Assembly (NCBI RefSeq): GCF_037892605.1
Contig: NZ_JBBKTU010000001.1
Location: forward strand, 3,286,001-3,350,000
Source of the DNA: Lacibacter sp. H407
Lineage (GTDB): Bacteria; Bacteroidota; Bacteroidia; Chitinophagales; Chitinophagaceae
Direction: 5' to 3'
DNA length: 64,000 nt
Shown: one piece after another, positions 9,549 through 17,702 of the stretch
Numbering within the stretch: position 1 is the stretch's first letter
Layout of the letters: the number at the start of each line of letters is the position of its first letter
Made by a program: the position numbers and the translations under genes
Notes under the pieces: generated by a model
What the model saw: only the letters and a program-made list of their open reading frames with translations
Told to the model about the DNA's origin: nothing
The model's database searches: none

Positions 9549-9574
9549 AAGGACCATCGTTTCCGATGATCCTT
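9549..9574 (-). terminator. hairpin terminator of lpdA
   Basis: AAGGACCATCG and CGATGATCCTT pair with one mismatch around a TTTC loop. On the minus strand the stem is followed by a T run (TTTTTTATTT). It lies 60 bp beyond the lpdA stop. Confidence 0.7.
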
Positions 9575-9636
9575 ATACATTGATGGTAATTAGGACGTTT
9601 TTGCTTCCTTCCTTTTGGGGAGGTTAGGAGGGGGCT

Positions 9637-11043
9637 TTAAATATCGATCGCTTCACCATAAGCAGCAGCCGTTGCCTCTTTCAACGCTTCGCTCATAGTT
9701 GGGTGAGGATGTACACCATTCAGAATTTCATGATAAGTTGTTTCCAGTTTACGTGCAACAACAACTTCAGCAATCAATTCAGTTACACCTGCACCGATCA
9801 TGTGTGCACCAAGGAATTCTCCATACTTCGCATCGAAGATCACTTTCACAAAACCATCGGTGTTACCTGCAGCACTTGCTTTACCACTTGCCATAAAGGG
9901 GAACTTACCAACTTTTACTTCGTAACCCGCTTCCTTCGCTGCTTTTTCTGTATAACCTACACTTGCAATCTCAGGCGTGCAATACGTACAACCGGGGATG
10001 TTGTTATAATCCATTGCTTCAGGAGCGTGGTTGTATTTCTTTTCCATGTAAGCAATATGCTCAGCAGCATTGATGCCTTCTTTACTTGCAACGTGTGCAA
10101 GCGCCTGGCCCGGAGCTACGTCACCGATCGCATAAATACCAGCTACCGATGTTGCACCATATTTATCAACAACAATTCTTCCTTTTTCAGTTTTAATACC
10201 GTTTTCTTCCAATCCAATATTTTCAATGTTGGCAACAACACCTGCAGCGCTTAACAAAATATCAGCTTCAAGAACCTGTTCACCAGCAGCAGTTTTCACG
10301 GTTGCTTTTACACCTGCACCTGACGTATCAACTTTCGTTACTTCAGCACTGGTCATAATAGCAATGCCTTTTTTCTTGAACTGCTTTTCCAGTTCTTTCG
10401 AAATGTCTTCATCTTCAACAGGTACAACACGTGGCATAAATTCAACAATGGTAATTTTTGTACCCATGCTGTTATAGAAATCAGCAAACTCAACACCAAT
10501 TGCACCACTACCCACCACGATCATTGATTTAGGTTGAGTTGGCAACACCATTGCTTCACGATAGCCAATGATCTTTTTACCATCCTGCGGCATTGAAGGC
10601 AACACACGGCTACGGCCACCTGTTGCAATAATGATATATTTTGCTTCAACTGTTTGTTTGCTTCCGTCGGCAGCAGTTACTTCCATTTTGCCTTTGCCGG
10701 CAACTTTTCCGTAACCCATGATCACATCGATCTTGTTCTTCTTCATTAAAAAGGTAACACCCTTGCTCATTTTGTCGGCCACACCACGGCTACGTTTTAC
10801 GACACCGCCAAAATCGTGTTGCACATTGCTGGCAGAAATACCATAATCGGCACTATGTTTCATGTATTCATACACCTGGGCACTTTTCAACAAGGCTTTG
10901 GTTGGAATACAACCCCAGTTCAAACAAACACCACCAAGGCTTTCTTTTTCAACAATTGCAACTTTAAAACCAAGCTGTGAAGCACGGATAGCAGCCGGAT
11001 AGCCACCGGGACCACTACCAAGAACAATTACATCGTATGCCAT
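9637..11043 (-). CDS. lpdA: dihydrolipoyl dehydrogenase (E3)
   Basis: A 468-residue flavoprotein that reoxidises the lipoamide of the pyruvate, 2-oxoglutarate and branched-chain dehydrogenase complexes and of the glycine cleavage system, passing electrons to NAD+. The FAD-binding GSGPGGYPAA starts at residue 9. The redox disulfide is Cys40/Cys45 (GGVCLNWGCIPTK). The NAD-binding GSGAIGVEFA follows mid-protein, and the C-terminal catalytic dyad is His447 and Glu452 (HPHPTMSE). Length and all motifs are those of a functional E3. No E1 or E2 gene is adjacent, so this is likely a shared E3. The upstream region holds an AGCCGATAG repeat. Confidence 0.97.
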   Translation of the reverse strand: MAYDVIVLGSGPGGYPAAIRASQLGFKVAIVEKESLGGVCLNWGCIPTKALLKSAQVYEYMKHSADYGISASNVQHDFGGVVKRSRGVADKMSKGVTFLMKKNKIDVIMGYGKVAGKGKMEVTAADGSKQTVEAKYIIIATGGRSRVLPSMPQDGKKIIGYREAMVLPTQPKSMIVVGSGAIGVEFADFYNSMGTKITIVEFMPRVVPVEDEDISKELEKQFKKKGIAIMTSAEVTKVDTSGAGVKATVKTAAGEQVLEADILLSAAGVVANIENIGLEENGIKTEKGRIVVDKYGATSVAGIYAIGDVAPGQALAHVASKEGINAAEHIAYMEKKYNHAPEAMDYNNIPGCTYCTPEIASVGYTEKAAKEAGYEVKVGKFPFMASGKASAAGNTDGFVKVIFDAKYGEFLGAHMIGAGVTELIAEVVVARKLETTYHEILNGVHPHPTMSEALKEATAAAYGEAIDI

Positions 11044-11364
11044 ATTTCTTAATTAATAATGAGTAAATGGATAATTGGAAATTATCGGCTGCGAAGGTAG
11101 TTGAAGTGAGGGAAATAGCAAAAGGGAAGAAGCTACCAGCCGATAGCAGATAGTAAAGTCTGAGACTAGCTTTGCCACTTGCTACTATCCACTAACCACT
11201 ATCGGCTGTCTTTTAGCTTTCCTCTAACACAAATCGTTAAAACATGGACGCATATTTGACTGTGGAAAATAAACAGTGAAAGGTCACGTTTAGATGCTTT
11301 GCAAGATTTACATTTGTTTGCATTCGGTAAAAGCTGAATGTGATTACTAAAACCATTGAACAGT
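11044..11364. other. intergenic region with AGCCGATAG inverted repeat, 321 bp
   Basis: This is the divergent spacer between lpdA and the exbB-like gene. Its main content is an inverted word repeat at 11138-11209 (AGCCGATAGCAGATAGT ... CACTATCGGCTG). I see no gene. A weak TACCTTCG box on the minus strand (11092-11099) may be the lpdA promoter. Confidence 0.5.
11138..11209. repeat. AGCCGATAG inverted repeat, copy 1
   Basis: The left half begins AGCCGATAGC and the right half ends CTATCCACTAACCACTATCGGCTG. Similar units are at 37.69 and 42.59 kb, always between genes. Confidence 0.6.
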
Positions 11365-12063
11365 ATGAATTTCTTTCTTCTTCAGGTGCAGAATGCCATT
11401 GACACACTAACAAATGCAGCTGCAACACAGGCCGTTCCTAAAAAAGAGATACACTTGATCGATCTGCTGATGCAGGCAGGCTGGATCATGATCCCCTTAC
11501 TTTTATTAAGTATTGCAACAGTGTATGTGTTTGTTGAACGCTGGATGGCGATCAAAAAAGCTACGGAAGTGGATACAAATTTCATGAATATTATACGTGA
11601 TAATATTTTAAGTGGAAACGTTACGGCGGCCCGCAATTTTGCACGCAACACTGCTAATCCGGTTGGACGTATCATTGATAAAGGGTTACAGCGTATCGGC
11701 AAACCGATTGATTCCATTGAAAACAGTATGGAGAACGTGGCACAACTCGAAATGTATAAGCTGGAACGAAATGTAAATATTCTTTCAGTGATCTCGAAGA
11801 TCGCTCCCATTTTTGGTTTTATCGGAACATTGGTGGGATTGATGCAACTGTTTTTTAATATCAACGCAACCGGTGAGTACGAATTGAGCACCATTGCCGG
11901 GGGTATCTATACAAAATTGATCACATCAATTACAGGATTGGTGATTGGTTTGGTGGCGTATATGCTCCACAATATTTTGCACACACAGGTGGAAAAAGCA
12001 TTGAATAAAATGGAAGCATCTGCTGCCGATTTTCTTGATGTATTGCAGGAACCAACACGTTAA
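11365..12063 (+). CDS. MotA/TolQ/ExbB proton channel family protein
   Basis: A 232-residue inner-membrane protein with three membrane segments: one near residues 33-52 (IPLLLLSIATVYVF), then two after a cytoplasmic loop (APIFGFIGTLVGLMQLFF and LITSITGLVIGLVAYML). The GTLVG stretch and overall length are those of ExbB/TolQ. With an ExbD/TolR partner it forms the proton channel that powers TonB-dependent transport or envelope constriction. The ATG at 11365 is preferred over an upstream in-frame TTG. The exbD-like gene follows after 12 bp, so they form an operon. No tonB gene is next to them, so ExbB and TolQ roles cannot be told apart. Confidence 0.92.
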   Translation: MNFFLLQVQNAIDTLTNAAATQAVPKKEIHLIDLLMQAGWIMIPLLLLSIATVYVFVERWMAIKKATEVDTNFMNIIRDNILSGNVTAARNFARNTANPVGRIIDKGLQRIGKPIDSIENSMENVAQLEMYKLERNVNILSVISKIAPIFGFIGTLVGLMQLFFNINATGEYELSTIAGGIYTKLITSITGLVIGLVAYMLHNILHTQVEKALNKMEASAADFLDVLQEPTR

Positions 12064-12075
12064 ACCAACTCACGC

Positions 12076-12489
12076 ATGAATCTAAGAAAGAAAAGAGCAG
12101 AATCATCGGAGGTGTTTACAGATGCGTTGAACGATATCCTGTTCATCCTGTTGATGTTTTTCTTAATTGTATCTACACTGGCCAATCCCAATGTGCGTAA
12201 AGCATCATTGCCAAAAGCCAAAAGCAATACCCGCAGTAAGCAAACGGTGGTGGTAACCATTGATGCTACCAATCATTTTTATGTAGGCTCCAAACCTGTC
12301 GATCCGTTGCTGATGGACACAACACTTTCGCAAATGATCAGTGCTAAACGTAACAGTGGCGAAGAGGTGAGTATTGTCATCAATGCAGATCGTAACGCCA
12401 CCATTGAAAGTTTTGCTGCGGTGCTTCGTGCTGCTGATCGTTTGGGTGTAAAGGCGGTGATGAGTGTTGATAAAAAAGGTGTCGAGTAA
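12076..12489 (+). CDS. ExbD/TolR family biopolymer transport protein
   Basis: A 137-residue protein with one N-terminal membrane helix (ILFILLMFFLIVSTL, about residues 18-32). The helix is preceded by the acidic Asp of DALNDI, the likely proton-carrying residue of ExbD/TolR. A periplasmic domain follows with the family pattern VVVTIDATNHFYV ... VSIVINADRNATIE. It is the partner of the exbB-like gene 12 bp upstream and probably co-transcribed. Together they convert the proton gradient into mechanical work on TonB or Tol/Pal. The next 155 bp hold repeat words and the converging prmC gene. Confidence 0.92.
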   Translation: MNLRKKRAESSEVFTDALNDILFILLMFFLIVSTLANPNVRKASLPKAKSNTRSKQTVVVTIDATNHFYVGSKPVDPLLMDTTLSQMISAKRNSGEEVSIVINADRNATIESFAAVLRAADRLGVKAVMSVDKKGVE

Positions 12490-12644
12490 AGTACAAAATG
12501 GGAAGTTGGAAGTAGAAGGCAAGCCACGGCTGAGATGTAAATAATTTTGAAACGGGCTTTTCAACATTGAGCAACTGCATTGGCGTCGCACTCTTGTACA
12601 ACAGATCATTATTCAACTGAAGCCGGCAAAATACAAATCATCAA
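12490..12644. repeat. intergenic word repeats
   Basis: A spacer between convergent genes. It contains AAATGGGAAGTTGGAAGTAG-type words and GCGTCGCACTCTTGTAC (about 12586-12602), a word that recurs with one change before tilS (about 45305-45321). I see no gene. Confidence 0.4.
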
Positions 12645-13541
12645 CTACAAACTTGCCTTCAACATCCTGTCATTTCCACTCATATCTTTCCGTAATTCAA
12701 CAGTAAATCCTTTTTGCTGAAATAATTCAACGGTTTCATTTCCTAATTGTTGGTTTATCTCAACATAAACAGCACCGTTCGGTTGGAGATGCTGTAATGC
12801 AAAATCAGCGATCTTTCGATAGAACAGCAATGCATCTTCATCAGGAACAAACAATGCTTTGTGCGGTTCAAATTCCAGCACATGTTTACTCATAGTGTTT
12901 GCTTCTGTTGTTTTGATGTAAGGCGGATTACTGACGATGATATCATACTTGCTTAATTCATTCCATTTGCTTTCATCTAAAAAATCAAGCAATTGAAAGT
13001 TGACTTCAGTTTCATTGTTTAAAGCATTTGTTGTAGCCGTATGCAAGGCTTCACTGCAAACATCAATGGCTGATACTTCGGTTTCCGGAAGATTTTTTTT
13101 GAGAGCGATGGGGATGCAGCCGCTGCCGGTGCCGATGTCGAGGATGGTTAGTGGTGAGTTGTGAGTGGTGAGTAGTGAAGCCGTACTTCCAACTTCGTAC
13201 TTCGTACTTTTCTTCCCACTTTCCACTTCCTTCACGATCCAATCGACTAGCTCTTCCGTTTCCGGTCTTGGAATTAACACACTTTCATTTACTTCAAATT
13301 TCAATCCGTAGAACCATGCTTCATTCAGCACATACTGTAACGGACGATGGGTGAGGAGTTGCTGCAGAATACGATCGATCTGTTGGGTTTCTTCAACTGA
13401 GATGTTCTCTTGTTTGATGTGATGCAACTTCTTTTTAGCTACATGTTCAACAACCAATGCAGCCATAGCTTCTGCTTCAGATGGTTCATGTGCAGCAGTT
13501 AATGCTTGCCGTAAGTGTTGATATTGTTCCTGCCAGATCAT
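12645..13541 (-). CDS. prmC: peptide chain release factor N(5)-glutamine methyltransferase, with in-frame repeat insert
   Basis: A 298-residue class I methyltransferase that methylates the glutamine of the GGQ motif in release factors RF1 and RF2. It has the N-terminal helical domain, the SAM-binding ILDIGTGSGCI motif and the catalytic VSNPPYI. Between the RPETEELVDWI segment and the SAM motif (about residues 106-132) lies extra sequence, STKYEVGSTASLLTTHNSPL, encoded by intergenic-type words (GTGAGTGGTGAGTAG, CTTCGTACTTCGTAC). The insert keeps frame and the enzyme looks otherwise whole. ATG at 13541 is preferred to a TTG two codons upstream because that TTG overlaps the promoter box. Confidence 0.93.
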   Translation of the reverse strand: MIWQEQYQHLRQALTAAHEPSEAEAMAALVVEHVAKKKLHHIKQENISVEETQQIDRILQQLLTHRPLQYVLNEAWFYGLKFEVNESVLIPRPETEELVDWIVKEVESGKKSTKYEVGSTASLLTTHNSPLTILDIGTGSGCIPIALKKNLPETEVSAIDVCSEALHTATTNALNNETEVNFQLLDFLDESKWNELSKYDIIVSNPPYIKTTEANTMSKHVLEFEPHKALFVPDEDALLFYRKIADFALQHLQPNGAVYVEINQQLGNETVELFQQKGFTVELRKDMSGNDRMLKASL

Positions 13542-13544
13542 ACG

Positions 13545-13552
13545 CAAATCTA
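13545..13552 (-). promoter_or_regulatory. TAnnTTTG promoter box of prmC
   Basis: The minus strand reads TAGATTTG, an exact match to the Bacteroidota -7 consensus TAnnTTTG. It ends only 3 bases before the chosen prmC ATG, so the mRNA would have almost no leader. No clear -33 TTG was found. Confidence 0.45.
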
Positions 13553-13572
13553 CCTGCTTCTTCCGAAACCGC

Positions 13573-13580
13573 TATTTTTG
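13573..13580 (+). promoter_or_regulatory. TAnnTTTG promoter box of ribD
   Basis: TATTTTTG fits the Bacteroidota -7 consensus and ends 10 bp before the ribD ATG at 13591, giving a very short leader. It lies back to back with the prmC box. Confidence 0.5.
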
Positions 13581-13590
13581 CAGCCTTACA

Positions 13591-14667
13591 ATGACCACCG
13601 ACGAACAATATATGCAGCGCTGCATCGAACTTGCCCGTAAAGGCGCAGGTTCGGTTGCACCCAATCCCATGGTGGGGGCGGTATTGGTATGCAACGATGA
13701 GATCATCGGAGAAGGATGGCATCAACAGTACGGCCAGGCACATGCTGAGGTGAATTGCGTTGCTGCTGTCATCCCGACGAAGGAGGGATCTGCTGATCAA
13801 AGAATTCAACACTCCACTTTATATGTTTCCCTTGAACCCTGTGCCCATTTTGGCAAAACACCGCCTTGCAGCGATCTCATCATCAAACACAAGATCCCGA
13901 AAGTGGTGATCGGTTGTCGTGATCCTTTTAAAGAAGTAGATGGCAAGGGTATTGAAAAACTGAAAGCAGCAGGAGTGGAAGTGATCGTTGACGTTTTGAA
14001 AGATGAATGTATTGATCTCAACAAACGTTTCTTTACGTTTCACCAGCAGCAACGTCCTTATATCATTCTCAAGTGGGCGCAAACAAAGAATGGAATCATG
14101 GCTTCCAAATCATCAGAACGGTTATTGATCAGTAATGAAATGACCAACCGTTTAGTACATCAATGGCGCAGTGAAGAAGCTTCTATTCTGGTTGGAACGA
14201 ATACCGCCTTGCTTGATGATCCGCAACTCACAAGCCGTTACTGGCCCGGTAAACAACCTGTTCGCTTGGTTTTGGATAAACATTTGCGTTTGCCCAACAC
14301 GTTAAAGCTTTTTAATGATGAGGCAAGAACTATCATTTTTAATTCGATAAAAGATGGTGAAGAAGGCAATGTTCGGTACTATCAATTGCCGACGGATGCT
14401 GAAACTGTTCCTGCCTTATTAAATGCATTGTATCAACTCAACATTAATAGTGTACTTGTGGAAGGTGGTGCACAACTGCTAAAAAGTTTTATTGCAGCCG
14501 GTTTGTGGGATGAAGCAAGAATCATTACCAACGAACAACTAACTGTTGTTGATGGATTAGCTGCACCACAATTGACCAACGCTGTACAAACCGGTGAACA
14601 ACTCATCGGAATAGATCGAATTGTGTACTCCAGAAACTCATCATTCATTACTCATCACTCATTGTAA
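13591..14667 (+). CDS. ribD: bifunctional riboflavin deaminase-reductase RibD, with in-frame repeat insert
   Basis: A 358-residue enzyme for two early riboflavin steps: deamination of the pyrimidinone 5'-phosphate and NADPH reduction of its ribosyl group. The N-terminal deaminase domain has HAEVNC and PCAHFGKTPPC (zinc ligands and Glu base); the reductase domain starts near residue 150 (PYIILKWAQTKNG). After HAEVNC there is an unusual stretch, VIPTKEGSADQRI, encoded by GTCATCCCGACGAAGGAG, which looks like an interspersed repeat word rather than family sequence. The last codons (SSFITHHSL) are also made of the intergenic word TCATTACTCATCACTCA. An EamA carrier gene starts 1 bp after the stop. 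Confidence 0.95.
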   Translation: MTTDEQYMQRCIELARKGAGSVAPNPMVGAVLVCNDEIIGEGWHQQYGQAHAEVNCVAAVIPTKEGSADQRIQHSTLYVSLEPCAHFGKTPPCSDLIIKHKIPKVVIGCRDPFKEVDGKGIEKLKAAGVEVIVDVLKDECIDLNKRFFTFHQQQRPYIILKWAQTKNGIMASKSSERLLISNEMTNRLVHQWRSEEASILVGTNTALLDDPQLTSRYWPGKQPVRLVLDKHLRLPNTLKLFNDEARTIIFNSIKDGEEGNVRYYQLPTDAETVPALLNALYQLNINSVLVEGGAQLLKSFIAAGLWDEARIITNEQLTVVDGLAAPQLTNAVQTGEQLIGIDRIVYSRNSSFITHHSL

Positions 14668-14668
14668 T

Positions 14669-15553
14669 ATGCTTTTATTGTTGCTTGGAAGTATTGTATT
14701 CAGCTCATGGTTAACGTTATCGTTTAAACTACTTGAAAAGCTTGGCATTAATACCTTCCAGGCAATAGTTTTCAATTATATCACTTGTGTTATTACAGGC
14801 TCATTTGTAAACGGCGCATTCCCCATCAACAAAGAAGTAATTGGGGAAGAGTGGTTTCCATGGGCAATGGTCATGGGAACCATCTTTATTTCGTTGTTCA
14901 ACGTCATTGCAAAAACAGCACAAACAATGGGTGTGGCTGTTGCATCAGTCGGGAATAAATTATCGTTGGTAATACCTTTTCTCTTTTCCATTTACCTGTA
15001 TAACGAAGATGCCACAATTTTTAAAATAGTTGGGGTAATTGCAGCACTGATTGCAGTTGTGCTTACCTGCTGGCCCGGACCCGGACATGTTGAACCTTCG
15101 GGTAAAGTAGTAAAGACAGCTTATTTTCTGTTACCTGTTGTTTTGTTTGTCGCCAGTGGTTTGCTTGATACCATGATCAAGTATGTTGAAACAACTTATA
15201 TCAACGACACAAATCAAAATGCTTATCTCATCAGTGCATTTGCCGCTGCTGCATCTATTGGTATCATCAGTTTGGTATTCCTGTTTGCAACCGGACGATT
15301 AAAGTTTGAACCAAAAGCTGTTGTTGCAGGTATCGTAATTGGTGTGCCGAATTACTTTTCCATCTGGTGTCTTATGGGTGTGCTGAAAGCCTATGCGGGC
15401 AATAGCTCAGCCATCATCCCGATCAATAATATGGGAATCGTTTTATTCAGCACAGTGGCAGCATTCCTGATGTTCAGAGAAAAATTGACAAAGCTTAACT
15501 GGATCGGAATAATCATATCAATCGCTGCCATTGCACTGATCGCTTACGGTTAG
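14669..15553 (+). CDS. EamA/DMT family transporter
   Basis: A 294-residue inner-membrane protein with about ten hydrophobic helices in two repeats, as in the drug/metabolite transporter superfamily; the second half ends in the usual FREKLTKLNWIGIIISIAAIALIA. The start at 14669 directly follows the ribD stop; the longer upstream in-frame start would overlap ribD and lacks hydrophobic character. Being co-transcribed with ribD suggests, but does not prove, export or import of a flavin-related compound. Substrates of this superfamily cannot be predicted from sequence. Confidence 0.85.
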   Translation: MLLLLLGSIVFSSWLTLSFKLLEKLGINTFQAIVFNYITCVITGSFVNGAFPINKEVIGEEWFPWAMVMGTIFISLFNVIAKTAQTMGVAVASVGNKLSLVIPFLFSIYLYNEDATIFKIVGVIAALIAVVLTCWPGPGHVEPSGKVVKTAYFLLPVVLFVASGLLDTMIKYVETTYINDTNQNAYLISAFAAAASIGIISLVFLFATGRLKFEPKAVVAGIVIGVPNYFSIWCLMGVLKAYAGNSSAIIPINNMGIVLFSTVAAFLMFREKLTKLNWIGIIISIAAIALIAYG

Positions 15554-15594
15554 TTTTTTACTCACTATTCACCATTGACCATTCACAACATTAA

Positions 15595-16197
15595 ATGAAC
15601 GAAGAATTTTATTATACCATTGCCCAACCTGTTGTAGCTGAGTTTAAAGACCGGGGTAGTCGTTTTCTGGCCTATGCTTACCCGTTAATTTCTGTTGATG
15701 ATTTTAAAACAAAGATGAAATTATTGAAAGAAGAACATCCAAAAGCAGTGCATCATTGTTTTGCTTATCGTTTGGGTGTTGACGGAAATACATTTCGTGT
15801 GAGTGATGATGGTGAACCATCGGGAAGTGCAGGTAGACCTATTCTTGGACAGATCGATAGCAAGCAACTTTGCAATGTACTGGTAGTAGTGGTGCGATAC
15901 TTTGGTGGCACATTATTAGGCGTGCCAGGTTTGATCAATGCGTACAAAACTGTTACATCACTCGCTCTGCAAACAACGCCCATCATTCAAAAACAAATCG
16001 AAGTGAATTATCAATTACATTTTGATTATACACGTATGAATGATGTGATGATGATCGTAAAACAATACAACTGTACTGTGGTAAAACAAGAAACGAATTT
16101 GTTTTGTGATGTTGAGATCAGTATTCCCAAGAACAGGTTAGAAGAAGTGTTGTTTAAGTTAGGGGAGATGCATACGGTTGAAGTAAGAAAGTTGTAA
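15595..16197 (+). CDS. yigZ: YigZ/IMPACT family protein
   Basis: A 200-residue protein of the UPF0029/IMPACT family. The signature is clear: HHCFAYRLG, then DDGEPSGSAGRPILGQI (about residues 79-95), then VVVRYFGGTLLGVPGL. A C-terminal ferredoxin-like domain follows. The eukaryotic relative regulates the Gcn2 kinase; the bacterial role is not settled. It is likely the last gene of the ribD run. A spacer of TCACTATTCACCATTGACC words separates it from the transporter gene, and CGTACTTCGTAC words follow its stop. Confidence 0.93.
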   Translation: MNEEFYYTIAQPVVAEFKDRGSRFLAYAYPLISVDDFKTKMKLLKEEHPKAVHHCFAYRLGVDGNTFRVSDDGEPSGSAGRPILGQIDSKQLCNVLVVVVRYFGGTLLGVPGLINAYKTVTSLALQTTPIIQKQIEVNYQLHFDYTRMNDVMMIVKQYNCTVVKQETNLFCDVEISIPKNRLEEVLFKLGEMHTVEVRKL

Positions 16198-16276
16198 GTG
16201 TTAAGTCCTAGGTTCTAAGTTAATGAAGCTAGTGCCTTTTAACTCCGTACTTCGTACATCAAATCTCGTACATGCT
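16198..16276. repeat. intergenic word repeat (CCGTACTTCGTAC)
   Basis: The spacer between convergent genes consists of GTTAAGTCCTAGGTTCTAAG and CCGTACTTCGTACATC words. The same CTTCGTACTTCGTAC word lies inside prmC. Confidence 0.45.
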
Positions 16277-17038
16277 TCAAGCTTTCCCCGTCATCTTATA
16301 CACCAGCAACCCCACCACTTCTTTCAAATAATTATCCCATCCCTGGAATGCATGATGCGATGGTGTAACAGATTCCCAGAATAACTGTGGATTATTGATC
16401 GATGTAAAGTTGCATGGATAAGCAACCGTATTCAACCCGACTTTAGTAAACACCTGTTGTGAACGTTTCATATGCATGGCTGATGTAATAAGCAGGTAAG
16501 GTCCTTTCAGTTGTAATGAATCAAGCAGTTTTTTTGAATACAATGCATTCTCATAAGTATTACGGCTTTGGTTCTCACTAAGGATATCATCTTTGGCAAC
16601 ACCCATTTTCAGTAATTCATCTTTTACAAAGTCGGCCTCTTTGTATTGCTGGCGTAATACACTACCACTGCCGCCGCTGATAAGTATTTTTTTGATGTGG
16701 CCTAGTTTGTATAAACGAATGGCCTGTATATACCTGTCGCTTGCACTGCCATAAAAACCCTGCTTGCTTTTAAATTCAAACGAAACAAAACCTGCCAGCA
16801 AAATTCCTGCCTGGTATTGTTCTCCGCTGGTCATTACTTTTTGTTTTGCCTGCCAGTTCAACGAAAGCTTGTGAATAATGTATGGATTTGAAAATAACAG
16901 AAACCAACTGATACAAAAAATGACCCGGCGGCGTTTCCGCTGCTGATCTTTCGTAAAAAAACTGATCAGTGCAAAAATAAGCAGCCAGTTAAAGGGCGAC
17001 AGTAAAAAAGAGAGGAGCTTCGATAACAGAAAAAACAT
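16277..17038 (-). CDS. YdcF/ElyC/SanA family (DUF218) membrane protein
   Basis: A 253-residue protein with two N-terminal membrane helices (MFFLLSKLLSFLL... and RVIFCISWFLLFS) and a periplasmic DUF218 domain. Family landmarks are ILISGGSG (near residue 140), the SRNTYENALYSK stretch and LLITSAMHMKRS. ElyC and SanA are envelope integrity proteins linked to cell-wall precursor use, but the biochemical activity is not established. It is a stand-alone gene, convergent with yigZ. Confidence 0.88.
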   Translation of the reverse strand: MFFLLSKLLSFLLSPFNWLLIFALISFFTKDQQRKRRRVIFCISWFLLFSNPYIIHKLSLNWQAKQKVMTSGEQYQAGILLAGFVSFEFKSKQGFYGSASDRYIQAIRLYKLGHIKKILISGGSGSVLRQQYKEADFVKDELLKMGVAKDDILSENQSRNTYENALYSKKLLDSLQLKGPYLLITSAMHMKRSQQVFTKVGLNTVAYPCNFTSINNPQLFWESVTPSHHAFQGWDNYLKEVVGLLVYKMTGKA

Positions 17039-17134
17039 GGCGTGAAGATAAAAATTTCTGCTTCCCGTAAAACTTCTTTCCGCAAAAAATGCCTTTAGCA
17101 GGGATTTTGCAGCAGATCGTTAAAATGATCTTCT

Positions 17135-17632
17135 ATGAAACAATTACTCGTCTCAATGCTGCTGCTCGTAACCTCTGTTGCTGTTTCGGCTCAATTAAAA
17201 GTGAAGCCCGATTGTGGCGTGTTAACCGTTGATGTATTCAAAGGCTGGATCAATGAAGCCAAACCAAATATCGATCCGGAACAAATAAAAGTGAAGCTGC
17301 CCTGTTTTACTTCGTTCGAAAAAGAAGGGCCTTCTTCTACCTGCGGCGGTGGTGTATATTATGATAATAAAGGGATCCGCTTTTATACGCAGCGTGATTA
17401 TATTGTGATCAGCAGTACATTCAAAGGCAAATTCACAGCCCCGGTATTAGGTGCAAAAAAATCCAGCATGTTCAGCCGTTTCGGTAACCCTAAACTGAAA
17501 GATGCTAATTGGGAAGCCTATCAAATGGCCTATGGGATTATGATCGTGTACTACAATACGGCCGGCGTTGCAAACAAAGTGATCATCAGCACAAAAACGA
17601 CGGATGATATTGATCTTTGCAGTACGAATTAA
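17135..17632 (+). CDS. small secreted four-cysteine protein, paralogue 1
   Basis: A 165-residue protein with a signal peptide (residues 1-19, VAVSAQ). The mature part has four conserved cysteines: KPDCG, LPCF, TCGGG and a near-terminal DLC, suggesting two disulfides in the periplasm or outside the cell. Other conserved stretches are FKGWINEAKPN, RFGNPK and DANWEAYQMA. I do not recognise the family and assign no function. The next gene, 70 bp on, is a close copy in the same orientation (about three quarters identical by eye), so the pair arose by tandem duplication. Confidence 0.75.
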   Translation: MKQLLVSMLLLVTSVAVSAQLKVKPDCGVLTVDVFKGWINEAKPNIDPEQIKVKLPCFTSFEKEGPSSTCGGGVYYDNKGIRFYTQRDYIVISSTFKGKFTAPVLGAKKSSMFSRFGNPKLKDANWEAYQMAYGIMIVYYNTAGVANKVIISTKTTDDIDLCSTN

Positions 17633-17702
17633 CCCTTATACAACCAAGCTTCATTTGTTCAATTAAAACATATACTGGAGATTTGCAGTATTCCCTAAAT
17701 TA

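Larger units (their letters stand above)
9278..9636. other. intergenic region with repeats and a terminator, 359 bp
   Basis: No credible gene. It holds a single REP-like palindrome (9472-9490), the lpdA terminator hairpin (9549-9574) and a GGTTAGGAGGGGG word (9606-9634) that recurs near 39.1 kb. Confidence 0.6.

Noticed and set aside
9703-10254. 183-aa frame opposite lpdA
   Set aside because: Cysteine- and threonine-rich antisense shadow of a strongly conserved enzyme.
14621-14668. Longer start for the EamA carrier gene
   Set aside because: Would overlap the end of ribD and consists of the TCATCACTCA word repeat; the hydrophobic protein begins at 14669.
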